The notes beneath the pieces were generated by a model. The model did not search any database, was not told the DNA's origin, and saw nothing but the letters and a program-made list of their open reading frames with translations. Both the position numbers and the translations under genes were made by a program. Below, in pieces: positions 16,668 to 25,976 of a DNA stretch of 64,000 nt; position 1 is the first letter of the stretch, and each line of letters begins with the position of its first letter. The stretch covers positions 62,543 through 126,542 of the forward strand of contig DLIG01000019.1 of the NCBI GenBank assembly GCA_002483605.1, read 5' to 3'. Source of the stretch: Sulfurovum sp. UBA7648 (GTDB taxonomy: Bacteria > Campylobacterota > Campylobacteria > Campylobacterales > Sulfurovaceae).

Positions 16668-19513
16668 AGAAAATACTATTTTTTGGGATGGTGCTTACAG
16701 TCTTCTTGATGGTGCTTTTTACTATACTGGCCAACACTCCTGCTGTTGTAGAAAAATTGACACAAGATTGGCTAAAATCTCACAAAATCGTATATGAAAA
16801 CATTACAGGAGATTTACTAGAGGGAGTAAACATCAAGCAGATAACATATGACAATAAACCCCTAGCAACCAATTTAAACGTGAGATGGAGTCCGTTGTCA
16901 TTACTGGAAAAAAAGATAGTTTTGCACTCTGTATCTATTTCTGATCTTAATATAACAAATCTTACTGCACTTATTGAGTCATTTGAGAGCGATGACAATA
17001 CAACAAAAGAAAAGATCGATTTTAGCCTGATAATACAAAAAGGCAGTGTTACTACCACCCCATATGCCTATAAGCACTATAGATTTAATCGCATGGAAGC
17101 AAAGATAGATGAAATATTCTTTGATATAAATAAAAATAGTTTTAAAAAAGGGGATATTGAATTTAAAACAGATCTAAATTACGGCAAAGTAAATCTTAAA
17201 GCCCAAGCAATAGGCGGCATAAATTTCAAGGGAAGCGGAGACCTTACGGTTAATCAAATGTATTATGATAGATATCATATACCAATTGATGCAAAACAGG
17301 TAAATTATGCAGTTATAGATGATTTTAATGTCTCAAAGCACGGGCTTACCGTACTAGCCCGCACAAAAGGCAATAAAATATTCAAAGATATAAATAGTAC
17401 CAATAATTTGGATGTAATATCGTTAAATTCCGAAGTCTTTTATAGCTCAAAAACAGAAAATACCACTATTACTTCAAATGCTGTTGCTAAGAGCCATTAT
17501 GCACCGCGTATTTTGCTAACTAGTAAAGTATTTGTCGATAAAGATCAAAATACAACTTATCAAGGCACCGCCAATGCCAAGAATATGACAAATTTGCATC
17601 CAAAATTGCTCCAAGTCTTGACTGACACAAAAGTAATATACAAAGGAGATGAAAATAGTTTCGATGCAGCTATAAATACCAAGGATTTTAAAGGATCATT
17701 TAAATCAGATGGTTTTAAGGGCGGCATGCTCAATGCGGAATCTAAAAAACAAATGCTTATAAAAGAGTGGCTTGAGTTACCAAAAACTATTGAAAACACT
17801 AAAGGTATTGCGTCTATCAAAGCTCCGGTTAGCTTTAAATCACCGTTTTTTACTACATTTGATGCCGAACTAAAATCAGATTTAATAGATGCAGCAGGAA
17901 AAATAGTAAATGATAAAACCGTATGGACGATAGATGTATTAGCAAATGTGCCGTCCAATTCAACTCTTAGAAAGCTATATCCATCCATCAAGTGGGATGC
18001 GCTTGCAGGCTCAAAAGTCAAGATCGGAGTAGAAAAAGATTCTACAAATATAGATATTGGTGCCAATGAACTATCAACTAGATTAAGATATGCAAATACG
18101 ACAAAAACATTAGACGGTACTATCTCTATTGGAGGTTTGCAAGGTACGATATCGGGAAGCACAACAGGCATATTGAAAATAAGATCAAACACATCATCCA
18201 TTGAAAATGCTTTGGCTGCTTTGAATAAATTTGTTAATTTCACACCTCTGCCATTGCGCGGAGATTTAGACGTTGATGCTTCTATAGATAATCTAACAAA
18301 AGGCGAGATTTCACTTATTTCTTCTAGTATATATTTCGGAGAAGCTTCAAGAGACCAAAAACCGATAGAAAAGCTCAATGCCAAGCTTAGCTTTACCGAA
18401 GCCGGTCTTTCTATTAGCAATTATAATTTTGTGTATGATAAAATTAAATATTTTAGCACTAAGCAATCAGTTGTTAATATAGACAAAGAAACACTAAAGG
18501 TAGGTTCGCTATGGGTAAACGATCAAGCCAAAGTAGACGGTACATACAATATCGTTACAAGAAAAGGGAATTTTAATATCATCGCAAATAATTTGCTTAT
18601 TTCGCATGAAGCTGCAACCGTAAAACTTGACGCATCACTATTAGCTAGTGTAGATAATGATAATATCAATCTCAAAGGCAATATTGTCGTCCTTGATGGG
18701 GATATATTGTACTATTTTGGCCAAAAAACATTTCCGAGTGATGATGATATTATTATTATTCAAGACTTAAAACAAAAAACTTCATCGTCATTTGTAAAAA
18801 ATTTATCTCTTTCGATTAAAGTGATATCAAAAGCACCATTAAGATATAAGCAAAGTGATTCTAGTTTTAATGCTAAACTGGATTTGAGTTTGGAAAAATT
18901 ACAAGGTGAACCTTTAATGGTCTTTGGTTTGGTTACCATACCGAAAGGAGGATATTATATTTTTGGCGGTAAAAGGTTCAATACGGAAACAAGTTATATC
19001 TATTTTATAGGAGATGCCAATAGGCCGCAATTGGATCTTCAAGCTACCTATAGAGCACCAAATCATACAATTAGAGTCAATATAGCAGGAACCCCTGGAA
19101 ATCCGTTGGTTAATTTCTCTTCTACCCCAAAACTAACAAGAGAGCAGATCTTGGCTCTTATTATGTTTGATTCAGAGATGGAATCAGGCAAGTATACCGA
19201 AGAAGAGATGATGAAGATGATGGGTGGAATTATGGCAAAATCAATTTTATCGGATATTGGTTTGCAAGTTGACCATTTGGTGTTTGGAGCCGATAATAGT
19301 GTAGAGGTTGGCAAAAAGATCGGCAAACGCCTTACTTTGATATACGCCAACGATGATGTATCAAAAGCAAAACTAAAATACGAATTCACTTCAAATATAG
19401 AAGGTGTAATGACTGTTAGCCAAGAGTCAAATAGTGCAGATATTGTTTATAAAAAAGAATTTAAAAATTTTAAACAATTATTCGGTAAAGAAGACAATAA
19501 CGCATCAAGGTAA
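16664..19513 (+). CDS. tamB: TamB-like translocation/assembly protein (DUF490)
   Basis: A 949-residue protein with one N-terminal membrane anchor (about residues 4-25), a very long beta-rich periplasmic part typical of AsmA-like/repeating-beta-groove proteins, and a C-terminal TamB (DUF490) domain with RQPQLDLQATY-like and TREQILALIMF stretches (about 785-835). It is shorter than E. coli TamB (1259). Such proteins span the periplasm and are thought to carry lipids or aid barrel insertion with TamA. The gene starts with TTG overlapping the tamA stop (TTGA), so it is translationally coupled. It is convergent with nspC, six bases apart. Confidence 0.9.
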   Translation: MKKILFFGMVLTVFLMVLFTILANTPAVVEKLTQDWLKSHKIVYENITGDLLEGVNIKQITYDNKPLATNLNVRWSPLSLLEKKIVLHSVSISDLNITNLTALIESFESDDNTTKEKIDFSLIIQKGSVTTTPYAYKHYRFNRMEAKIDEIFFDINKNSFKKGDIEFKTDLNYGKVNLKAQAIGGINFKGSGDLTVNQMYYDRYHIPIDAKQVNYAVIDDFNVSKHGLTVLARTKGNKIFKDINSTNNLDVISLNSEVFYSSKTENTTITSNAVAKSHYAPRILLTSKVFVDKDQNTTYQGTANAKNMTNLHPKLLQVLTDTKVIYKGDENSFDAAINTKDFKGSFKSDGFKGGMLNAESKKQMLIKEWLELPKTIENTKGIASIKAPVSFKSPFFTTFDAELKSDLIDAAGKIVNDKTVWTIDVLANVPSNSTLRKLYPSIKWDALAGSKVKIGVEKDSTNIDIGANELSTRLRYANTTKTLDGTISIGGLQGTISGSTTGILKIRSNTSSIENALAALNKFVNFTPLPLRGDLDVDASIDNLTKGEISLISSSIYFGEASRDQKPIEKLNAKLSFTEAGLSISNYNFVYDKIKYFSTKQSVVNIDKETLKVGSLWVNDQAKVDGTYNIVTRKGNFNIIANNLLISHEAATVKLDASLLASVDNDNINLKGNIVVLDGDILYYFGQKTFPSDDDIIIIQDLKQKTSSSFVKNLSLSIKVISKAPLRYKQSDSSFNAKLDLSLEKLQGEPLMVFGLVTIPKGGYYIFGGKRFNTETSYIYFIGDANRPQLDLQATYRAPNHTIRVNIAGTPGNPLVNFSSTPKLTREQILALIMFDSEMESGKYTEEEMMKMMGGIMAKSILSDIGLQVDHLVFGADNSVEVGKKIGKRLTLIYANDDVSKAKLKYEFTSNIEGVMTVSQESNSADIVYKKEFKNFKQLFGKEDNNASR

Positions 19514-19519
19514 ATGCCT

Positions 19520-20665
19520 TTATGATAATCTGCCTTTAAACTCTTCATATCCAAATTCTCGTACTACTTCTATAGTACCGTCTTCATATTCTATAGCGAT
19601 ACTAGGAAGCGGTATGCCGTTAAATGTAGTTGCTTTTACCATGGTGTAATGCATTTGATCTTCAAAAATCATTTTATCCCCAATTTGCAGCGGTTTATCA
19701 AAGCTATAATCACCCATAATGTCACCGGCCAAACATGTATTGCCGCCAAGACGATAAGTATATGCTTTTTCTCCAGGCTGCCCTGCATTTCTAACTTCTG
19801 CTCGATAAGGCATAAGTATGGTATCAGGCATATGGGCTTCAGCCGAACTATCCAGTATGGCTATATCAATACCGTTATGTACTATATCAAGTACTGTCGT
19901 ATGAAGCGCACCCGTCTCCCAGCCGACAGCCTCTCCTGGCTCAAGATATATCTCTATATTGTTATATTTGGATTTAAACGTTTTTATAAGCGATATCAGT
20001 TTTTCAACATTGTAATCTTTTCTAGTGATATGATGCCCTCCGCCAAAATTGACCCATTTTAGCTTGGATATATATGAGCCAAATTTATCTTCAAAGTTTG
20101 CCAGTACGCCTTCAAGAGCATCGCTGTCTTGTTCACACAAAGCATGAAAATGAAGCCCTTCGCACAGTTGCATTATGCTTTCATCAAAATTTGTTAGAGT
20201 AGTACCTAGCCTAGAGTAGAGCCCACAAGGATTATACATCTCTTTTGGTGATTGTGAGTATTCAGGATTTATCCTGAGGCCCAAAGATAATGAAGGATTA
20301 ATGTTTAGTGCTTGTTTGCCAAAACGATGTAATTGAGCAGGAGAATTAAATACCATATGGTGTGATATTTTAGCGATCTCTTCTATATCGCTTTCTTTGA
20401 ATGCAGGAGAGTATGTGTGAACCTCTTTGCCAAATTCTTCATGAGCAAGTTTGGCTTCATGAAGCCCGCTAGCGCAGCATCCATGCAAAGTGGGGCGTAT
20501 CAAATCAAAACTTTTCCATAAGGCATAGCCTTTAAGCGCTAATAGTATCTTCGCTCCGCTTTCTTTTTGTATATAGTCAAAAATAGCCATATTTTTTTTG
20601 AGAAGCTTAGCTTCAAGCAGCCAACAAGGAGAAGGTAAGTTGTTTATGTCTGTAATTTTATTCAT
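19520..20665 (-). CDS. nspC: Carboxynorspermidine decarboxylase
   Basis: Decarboxylates carboxynorspermidine or carboxyspermidine, the last step of the alternative polyamine route used by Campylobacterota. The 381-residue protein is a fold-type III PLP enzyme: PLP lysine in LLALKGYALW (Lys45), a glycine-rich phosphate site in WVNFGGGHH, YLEPGEAVGWE, and the catalytic region FHALCEQD. The longer frame starting at 20749 is not used: the ATG at 20665 begins MNKITDINNLPSPCWLLE, which matches the family start. A TATAAT box lies only seven bases before this ATG. The partner dehydrogenase is not in the window. Confidence 0.92.
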   Translation of the reverse strand: MNKITDINNLPSPCWLLEAKLLKKNMAIFDYIQKESGAKILLALKGYALWKSFDLIRPTLHGCCASGLHEAKLAHEEFGKEVHTYSPAFKESDIEEIAKISHHMVFNSPAQLHRFGKQALNINPSLSLGLRINPEYSQSPKEMYNPCGLYSRLGTTLTNFDESIMQLCEGLHFHALCEQDSDALEGVLANFEDKFGSYISKLKWVNFGGGHHITRKDYNVEKLISLIKTFKSKYNNIEIYLEPGEAVGWETGALHTTVLDIVHNGIDIAILDSSAEAHMPDTILMPYRAEVRNAGQPGEKAYTYRLGGNTCLAGDIMGDYSFDKPLQIGDKMIFEDQMHYTMVKATTFNGIPLPSIAIEYEDGTIEVVREFGYEEFKGRLS

Positions 20666-20672
20666 GGTGCGA

Positions 20673-20678
20673 ATTATA
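20673..20678 (-). promoter_or_regulatory. -10 box directly upstream of nspC; leaderless start likely
   Basis: Minus-strand GTTATAATTCGCACC then ATG: seven bases between the hexamer and the start codon, with no ribosome binding site. Confidence 0.5.
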
Positions 20679-20845
20679 ACACGGATTTTATAATATAGAT
20701 TAGTATAGCCGTGAGCAGATAGTTTTCTTATTGATGTATGTAAAGGCAAAAACTATGCATATATAAAGAAACAAATCTAGCATATAGTTTTAAAATAGCA
20801 ATTATCAAAAGGTATATTTTAAATCTTTTCAAAGTCATATTAGTG

Positions 20846-20851
20846 TACAAT
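20846..20851 (+). promoter_or_regulatory. -10 box of the rpmH operon
   Basis: TACAAT in GTGTACAATCG, 57 bases upstream of the rpmH ATG. A short hairpin (AACCC/GGGTT, 20863-20880) lies in the leader and could be an autoregulatory structure, though it is small. Confidence 0.4.
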
Positions 20852-20908
20852 CGCGCTTACTAAACCCTTTTAGTAGGGTTATTATCATTATCAACAAGGA
20901 TATTTCTT

Positions 20909-21043
20909 ATGAAAAGAACTTACCAACCACACAAAACACCACGTAAAAGAACTCATGGTTTTAGAGCTAGAATGAAAACAAAAAACGGCCGTAAAGTAAT
21001 TGCTGCTAGAAGAGCTAAGGGTAGAAAAAGATTAGCCGCGTAA
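20909..21043 (+). CDS. rpmH: 50S ribosomal protein L34
   Basis: A 44-residue, very basic protein of the large ribosomal subunit. The translation begins [20 protein letters not shown] and ends GRKRLAA, matching L34 throughout, with normal length. AAGGA lies nine bases before the ATG. It is the first gene of the classical rpmH-rnpA-yidC-khpB-mnmE cluster, and its 3' end overlaps the probable start of rnpA. Confidence 0.97.
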   Translation: MKRTYQPHKTPRKRTHGFRARMKTKNGRKVIAARRAKGRKRLAA

Positions 21044-21369
21044 AGCATTTTGAGCGCATCCGTACAACGGCTGAGTTCAATAATATCTATTCGAAGGCAA
21101 CAAAAGTTTGGCACACTCCTTATTTTGTACTTTTTTATAAAGAATCTACAGGGTATAATATAGGGTTTGTGGCCGGTAAAAAAGTAGGCAATGCAGTACA
21201 TAGAAATAAAGCCAAAAGGTTGCTTAGGGCTTTATTTATAGCAAATTTGCCTCGTTTTAAAAAGGGCGACTATGTATTGGTGGCCAAACCTGCACTACTC
21301 AAAGAGACTTTTGAGGTATTGAGTAAGACATTTGACAATACATTAAAACGCAGCTCTTTGATATTATAA
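21031..21369 (+). CDS. rnpA: Ribonuclease P protein component, probable ATT start
   Basis: Protein subunit of RNase P, which matures tRNA 5' ends together with the RNA component. The hallmark RNR stretch is present ([18 protein letters not shown]). The first ATG/GTG/TTG codon in frame is GTG at 21169, which would delete the N-terminal half of the fold, although the upstream frame encodes convincing RnpA sequence ([15 protein letters not shown] and [12 protein letters not shown]). The frame is open back to a TAG at 21022. The only sensible start is the ATT at 21031, giving 112 residues, the normal length, with AAGG ten bases upstream and a 13-base overlap with rpmH. ATC at 21058 is the alternative. 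Confidence 0.88.
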   Translation: MSRVKHFERIRTTAEFNNIYSKATKVWHTPYFVLFYKESTGYNIGFVAGKKVGNAVHRNKAKRLLRALFIANLPRFKKGDYVLVAKPALLKETFEVLSKTFDNTLKRSSLIL

Positions 21370-21392
21370 TTTTTCACACAAAGGCACACCTC

Positions 21393-22973
21393 GTGGAACA
21401 ACAAGATCTTAGTAAACGACTTCTTTTAGCATTATTTCTTTCTATTTTAGTTTTTATTGGCTTTAGTTATTTGATGCCAAACCCGCAAACTGCTTCCCAG
21501 CCCGCTGCTCAGCAAAATGCAACTGTTCAAAACAAAGCAACACCATCAATAAGCAATAATTTAGCGGTAGCTGCAACAGCTGCACCTATAGTTGAAGATA
21601 CAGCCTCTTTGGTAACTGTAACTTCTGATAGATTTGTTTTGTCGATAGACAATATGGGCCGCATATCCCAAATGACACTGTTGGAGTCAAAATATAAAAA
21701 TGAAGACGGTTCTGCTCTTAAATTGTTTAATCCAAAAGAGGTAAAGCCATTAGAAATACGTTTTAGTGACAATGCTTTAAATGATGAAGCATTTAAAACA
21801 CCATATACTGCCGATAAGTCTGCATTGGATTTAAAAACCGGCGAACAAAGCGTAAAGCTTATTCAGCAGCTTTCATCTGTTACGATCACAAAAACTATTA
21901 CATTTAAACCAACCGGCGAATATAATATAAAGATCACTGCTTCAAGCCCGGTATCGTATTTTATTACTACCGGGTACAGACCTGTAGCTGATACGACCCA
22001 ATATATGGTTGTAAAAGGTGCATTGATCAATGAAGCAGACAGCACAATAGCCATCATAGAAGACGGTGATGCGGTTGGAGGAGAAAGCTTCAAGGGGGCA
22101 ACTATAGCATCTGCTTTTGATAGATATTATACATCTTTGCTTTTTGATCTTAAGCAAGGCATGAACGTATCATTAGTGAAAGAATCCAATGATAATCCTC
22201 TTATCTTTATAAGCGGTGCTCAAGATATGGAGCTTGGCGGATATATTGGGCCAAAAGATTATAAAATGCTCGAGGCTATTTCACCAAAACTTACAAGCGT
22301 TATTGAATACGGCTGGTTTACATGGCTGGCAAAACCATTTTTTTGGTTAATTCAAGAGATAAATGATTATATCGGTAACTGGGGATGGGCTATAGTTATT
22401 TTCACTATTCTTATCAAATTAATACTTTTTTGGCCATCATATAAAGGCATGCTTTCAATGCAAAAGCTAAAAGACTTAGCTCCTAAGATGAAAGATATCA
22501 AAGAAAAACACAAAGATGATCCGGCTAAGATGCAGATGAAAATGATGGAGCTATATAAAAAGCATGGAGCAAATCCATTCGGCGGATGTTTGCCTCTATT
22601 GATGCAAATACCTATATTTTTTGCTCTTTATCGTGTGCTTCTTAATGCCGATGAACTCCAAGGTGCTCCATGGATACTGTGGATTCATGATCTGTCAAAA
22701 ATGGATCCGTATTTTGTGTTGCCGCTATTGATGGGTGCTACTATGTGGTATCAACAGAAAATTACACCGTCAAATTTTACCGACCCTCTTCAAGAGAAAA
22801 TTTTTAAATTTTTTCCGGTATTGATGACATTTTTCTTTATCACCTTCCCGTCAGGTTTGGTACTTTATTGGCTTACGAACAATATTTTGTCAATCGGGCA
22901 ACAATATTATGTCAATTTGGCTTACGAAAAACATAAACAAGCTGAAATTGAAGCGCATCACCATAAAGGATAA
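21393..22973 (+). CDS. yidC: Membrane protein insertase YidC
   Basis: Inserts proteins into the inner membrane alone or with SecYEG. The 526-residue protein is of the Gram-negative type: N-terminal helix (about 10-27), a large periplasmic beta-sandwich (about 60-300) and a conserved C-terminal core of five helices, including the NWGWAIVIFTILIKLILFWP helix with its amphipathic coiled-coil loop (MKDIKEKHKDDPAKMQMKM) and the GGCLPLLMQIPIFFALYRVL helix. GTG start with AAGG upstream. It follows rnpA after only 23 bases; the small yidD gene that often lies between the two is absent. Confidence 0.96.
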   Translation: MEQQDLSKRLLLALFLSILVFIGFSYLMPNPQTASQPAAQQNATVQNKATPSISNNLAVAATAAPIVEDTASLVTVTSDRFVLSIDNMGRISQMTLLESKYKNEDGSALKLFNPKEVKPLEIRFSDNALNDEAFKTPYTADKSALDLKTGEQSVKLIQQLSSVTITKTITFKPTGEYNIKITASSPVSYFITTGYRPVADTTQYMVVKGALINEADSTIAIIEDGDAVGGESFKGATIASAFDRYYTSLLFDLKQGMNVSLVKESNDNPLIFISGAQDMELGGYIGPKDYKMLEAISPKLTSVIEYGWFTWLAKPFFWLIQEINDYIGNWGWAIVIFTILIKLILFWPSYKGMLSMQKLKDLAPKMKDIKEKHKDDPAKMQMKMMELYKKHGANPFGGCLPLLMQIPIFFALYRVLLNADELQGAPWILWIHDLSKMDPYFVLPLLMGATMWYQQKITPSNFTDPLQEKIFKFFPVLMTFFFITFPSGLVLYWLTNNILSIGQQYYVNLAYEKHKQAEIEAHHHKG

Positions 22974-22976
22974 ACA

Positions 22977-23882
22977 ATGCAAAGGATTGAGGCCCAAACA
23001 CTCGAAGATGCATATGCAAAAGCCTCTCAGTTTTTTGGATGTTCTTTGTTGCAATTGCAATGTGAGGTAATACAATATCCATCCAAGGGAGTTTTTGGCT
23101 TTGGTAAAAAGAATGCAATTATAGTAGCTGATATTATCGCAGAAGAAAATGTGAAAGCAGCTAATAGCATTAAAAATGAACCGATCATTGTAGAACCTAC
23201 AAAACACTCCCATACATCAAAAACATATACTTCATCAAGACAGTCACAACCTGGCCTAAAACAAACACAAAAACAATCAATACCTGCCAAATCAGAAGAT
23301 AGTATTCATTTAAGACATTATGATGATGTCGTGAGTGATCAGTTCTTTCAAAATAAAGAAGAACAGCCCATCAGTTATAATGATACCAGGTGCAGCGATT
23401 CGATGCCTGAGCCGGTTTCAAACCCTTCATTGGCAATTGAAATCGAAAATCAATTAAAAAATCTTTTTGCAAAAAGTTGTTTTGCTATCGATGTTGTAGA
23501 AGTAGATGTTATTGATCACACAGCTTTGATCTTTATTGATGGAGACGATGCTGCGTTGCTCATAGGCAAAGAGGGTTATAGATATAATGCATTATCTTAT
23601 ATGATATTTAATTGGTTATATTCCAAATATGAGCTTTTTGTAAAATTGGAAATTGCCCGTTTTCTGACATCGCAACAAGAAATGATATGCTATACGATCA
23701 AGCCTGTTATTGAAGCCGTACATCGCGGCGGCAAAGGCAAGACTAGGCCGTTGGATGGAATATTGGTTCAGATAGCTCTAGAGCAGCTAAGAGAAGAGTT
23801 TCCCAACAAATATGTTGCTATCAAGACCAATAAAGAGGGCAGCAAATATATAGTGATCAATGATTTTATCCAAAAAACATAA
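22977..23882 (+). CDS. Jag/KhpB RNA-binding protein
   Basis: A 301-residue cytoplasmic protein with an N-terminal Jag domain (residues 1-50, EAQTLEDAYAKASQFFGC and GVFGFGKKNA), a low-complexity, Gln/Ser-rich linker (about 65-140), and a KH domain (about 150-215) with the GxxG loop as GKEG. The C-terminal R3H region (about 225-301) is eroded: the RxxxH signature is not visible, although the surrounding strand pattern is. KhpB binds RNA and in Gram-positives forms a complex with KhpA. It sits three bases after yidC, as in many bacteria, and overlaps the start of mnmE. Confidence 0.85.
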   Translation: MQRIEAQTLEDAYAKASQFFGCSLLQLQCEVIQYPSKGVFGFGKKNAIIVADIIAEENVKAANSIKNEPIIVEPTKHSHTSKTYTSSRQSQPGLKQTQKQSIPAKSEDSIHLRHYDDVVSDQFFQNKEEQPISYNDTRCSDSMPEPVSNPSLAIEIENQLKNLFAKSCFAIDVVEVDVIDHTALIFIDGDDAALLIGKEGYRYNALSYMIFNWLYSKYELFVKLEIARFLTSQQEMICYTIKPVIEAVHRGGKGKTRPLDGILVQIALEQLREEFPNKYVAIKTNKEGSKYIVINDFIQKT

Positions 23883-25225
23883 TGAATAATACTATCGTCG
23901 CTATCGCTACAGCACATGGAGTCGGTTCTATAGCCATTGTGAGGCTTAGCGGCAGCGAAGCACTAAGCATAGCTCAGCGTATTGCACATAAAATAAATAT
24001 CACCCCAAGATATGCCCACCTGGCATCTTTATATGGCGTTGATGATATTCTTATAGATCAGGCTATAGTTATTTATTTTCAAGCACCAAAAAGTTTTACA
24101 GGCGAAGATGTGGTGGAATTTCAATGTCATGGCGGGATTGTAGTGGCCGAGGAAGTCATTCAAGCTGCTATCAATTATGGAGCTAGACTAGCAGCCCCAG
24201 GTGAGTATAGCAAAAGAGCTTTTTTAAACGGCAAGATAGATTTGACTCAAGCCGAAGCAATAGCAAAATTAATAGAAGCAAAAAGTATTGACGCAGCAAA
24301 GATACTAGCCCGTCAGCTTAAAGGCTCTTTATCTGTGTTTGTCGAAGAGAGCAGAGATATGCTGCTTCTTGCATTGGCACATACTGAAGTAATGATAGAT
24401 TATGCTGAAGAAGATTTGCCAAAAGACATTATGGACTCACTTTCAAATAAATTAGAAGACTTAGAGCGTAAACTGATAGAACTTTTAGAGAGCAGTAACC
24501 GTAGAAAAGGGCTTATAGAAGGTTTTAGAGTAGCTATCATCGGCAAACCAAACGTAGGCAAAAGCTCACTGTTAAATGCATTGCTTAGTTATGATAGAGC
24601 AATCGTAAGCGATATAGCCGGAACGACTAGAGATACAATTGAAGAACAGGTACGTATAGGTTCTCATGTTATTCGTCTTATTGATACTGCAGGCATTCGT
24701 GAAGCAAGCGACGAGATAGAAAAAATCGGCGTAGAGCGCTCAATCGCATCTTTGAACGAAGCAGATATAGTTATCGCACTTTTTGACGGAAGTAAAAAAT
24801 GGGATAAAGAAGATGAACGAATAGCATTAATGATCAAAGAACTTGATGACTCCAAGCATTTGCTTGCAGTCATCAATAAAGCGGATTTACATAGAGAGCT
24901 TTATGATCCATTTCTTGATTCATTGGATGTCATAAGCATGAGTGTTAGATCCGATTTCTCTATTTTATTAAATAAATTACAAAAGTTGCTAGATAATATT
25001 TCGAGCGGAGATGAGCTGATGCTCGTTTCGTCTAGGCAGATACAGGCGGTCAAAAACTCGTTAGAAGCGATAAAGGAAGCAAAACTGCCTTTGCAAAAAG
25101 GCGAATTGGAGTTTTTTGCCTATCATCTAACGGAAGCCATAAAAGCAATATCATCTATTTCTAAGCCATATGAAAATGAGGATGTTTTGGATAAGATGTT
25201 CGGAGAGTTTTGCCTAGGCAAATGA
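23882..25225 (+). CDS. mnmE: tRNA uridine-5-carboxymethylaminomethyl(34) synthesis GTPase
   Basis: With MnmG it modifies the wobble uridine of several tRNAs. The 447-residue protein has the N-terminal folate-binding domain (IVRLSGSEA, FTGEDVVEFQCHGG), the central helical domain, and an inserted Ras-like G domain with G1 GKPNVGKSS (about 220), G2/G3 GTTRDTIEE and DTAGIRE, and G4 NKAD. The C-terminus ends FCLGK, the conserved C(I/L/V)GK motif whose cysteine is essential. It starts on the last base of the khpB stop codon (TAATG). Confidence 0.96.
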   Translation: MNNTIVAIATAHGVGSIAIVRLSGSEALSIAQRIAHKINITPRYAHLASLYGVDDILIDQAIVIYFQAPKSFTGEDVVEFQCHGGIVVAEEVIQAAINYGARLAAPGEYSKRAFLNGKIDLTQAEAIAKLIEAKSIDAAKILARQLKGSLSVFVEESRDMLLLALAHTEVMIDYAEEDLPKDIMDSLSNKLEDLERKLIELLESSNRRKGLIEGFRVAIIGKPNVGKSSLLNALLSYDRAIVSDIAGTTRDTIEEQVRIGSHVIRLIDTAGIREASDEIEKIGVERSIASLNEADIVIALFDGSKKWDKEDERIALMIKELDDSKHLLAVINKADLHRELYDPFLDSLDVISMSVRSDFSILLNKLQKLLDNISSGDELMLVSSRQIQAVKNSLEAIKEAKLPLQKGELEFFAYHLTEAIKAISSISKPYENEDVLDKMFGEFCLGK

Positions 25226-25240
25226 TGCAAAAAATTTTGA

Positions 25241-25246
25241 TATAAT
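25241..25246 (+). promoter_or_regulatory. -10 box of the small putative lipoprotein gene
   Basis: TATAAT in TTGATATAATAG, about 31 bases before the GTG start. Confidence 0.45.
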
Positions 25247-25277
25247 AGTGCTAATAGTTATTTTTTAGGATAAAAAT

Positions 25278-25931
25278 GTGTTTAAAATAGTCTCTCTTAT
25301 TTTGCTAATGTTGTTTTTTGATGGGTGCAAGCAAGAGCCAGAGCCCGCAAAAGCACCACAATTGCCTATGCCGCCTTCGACGCAGTTGGAAAAATTTGAT
25401 CAAAATTGGCCGCCAAAATATTGCGTAGACGACTGCATAGATATCTCTGATCTAAAAAATCAATTTAATATAAATGATGCCGATCAAGAAAATAAAAAAA
25501 TTATCAATCGTATCCCTTTCCCGGAAAAAGAATACAAAAAACTATCTTCTAGAGGACAATCGGCAGTATATGGCAAAATTGCACTGCAAACAAAAAACGG
25601 GCGAAGGGTTGTAGGCTCTAATGCAAGATTGTATCTTAATCCATATACATCTTATTCCAAGCAATGGTTTAATGAAAATTACATGAGCGGCAACAAAATG
25701 AACAGTGCAGATGACAGGTTGTATCAATACCTGAGGTTTGCCACAGCAAATGATGATGGAAATTTTATATTTAAAAACATTCCAAAAGGCAAATATTATT
25801 TGGTCGGCTCAGTAATGTGCGGCCGCGAGTGCGGATTTGATAATATTAAGAATATTCGTATCGTTTCAGAAATATCAGTTGATATTGATGGCACTGTAGC
25901 TACAAGTCTGTTTAGAACACTTGACAACTAA
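25278..25931 (+). CDS. Hypothetical exported protein, possible lipoprotein
   Basis: A 217-residue protein that I do not recognise. The N-terminus (MFKIVSLILLMLFFDGC) is a short signal peptide ending in a Cys at residue 17; the box FDGC is a poor but possible lipobox. It is followed by a Pro-rich linker. The C-terminal half (about 90-200) has the look of a beta-sandwich with GKYYLVGSVMCGRECGF, like the carboxypeptidase-regulatory/SpaA-type domains. GTG start with AGGA seven bases upstream; an overlapping ATG two bases earlier runs into a stop at once. It is convergent with dut. Confidence 0.6.
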   Translation: MFKIVSLILLMLFFDGCKQEPEPAKAPQLPMPPSTQLEKFDQNWPPKYCVDDCIDISDLKNQFNINDADQENKKIINRIPFPEKEYKKLSSRGQSAVYGKIALQTKNGRRVVGSNARLYLNPYTSYSKQWFNENYMSGNKMNSADDRLYQYLRFATANDDGNFIFKNIPKGKYYLVGSVMCGRECGFDNIKNIRIVSEISVDIDGTVATSLFRTLDN

Positions 25932-25976
25932 AACTAGAAGAGTAAACTCATATAGGACTTAATTAAAAGCAAGATG

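Noticed and set aside
17560..18420. Open reading frame of 286 codons antisense to tamB
   Set aside because: It lies wholly inside tamB, has no promoter or ribosome binding site and encodes low-complexity Ser/Phe/Leu-rich sequence typical of an antisense shadow.
20666..20749. ATG at 20749 as start of nspC
   Set aside because: It adds 28 residues without family similarity, upstream of the TATAAT box that lies next to the true start.
21169..21369. A 66-residue reading frame starting with GTG as the rnpA gene
   Set aside because: It lacks the N-terminal half of RnpA, although the upstream frame encodes it; the full gene from the ATT at 21031 is the better reading.
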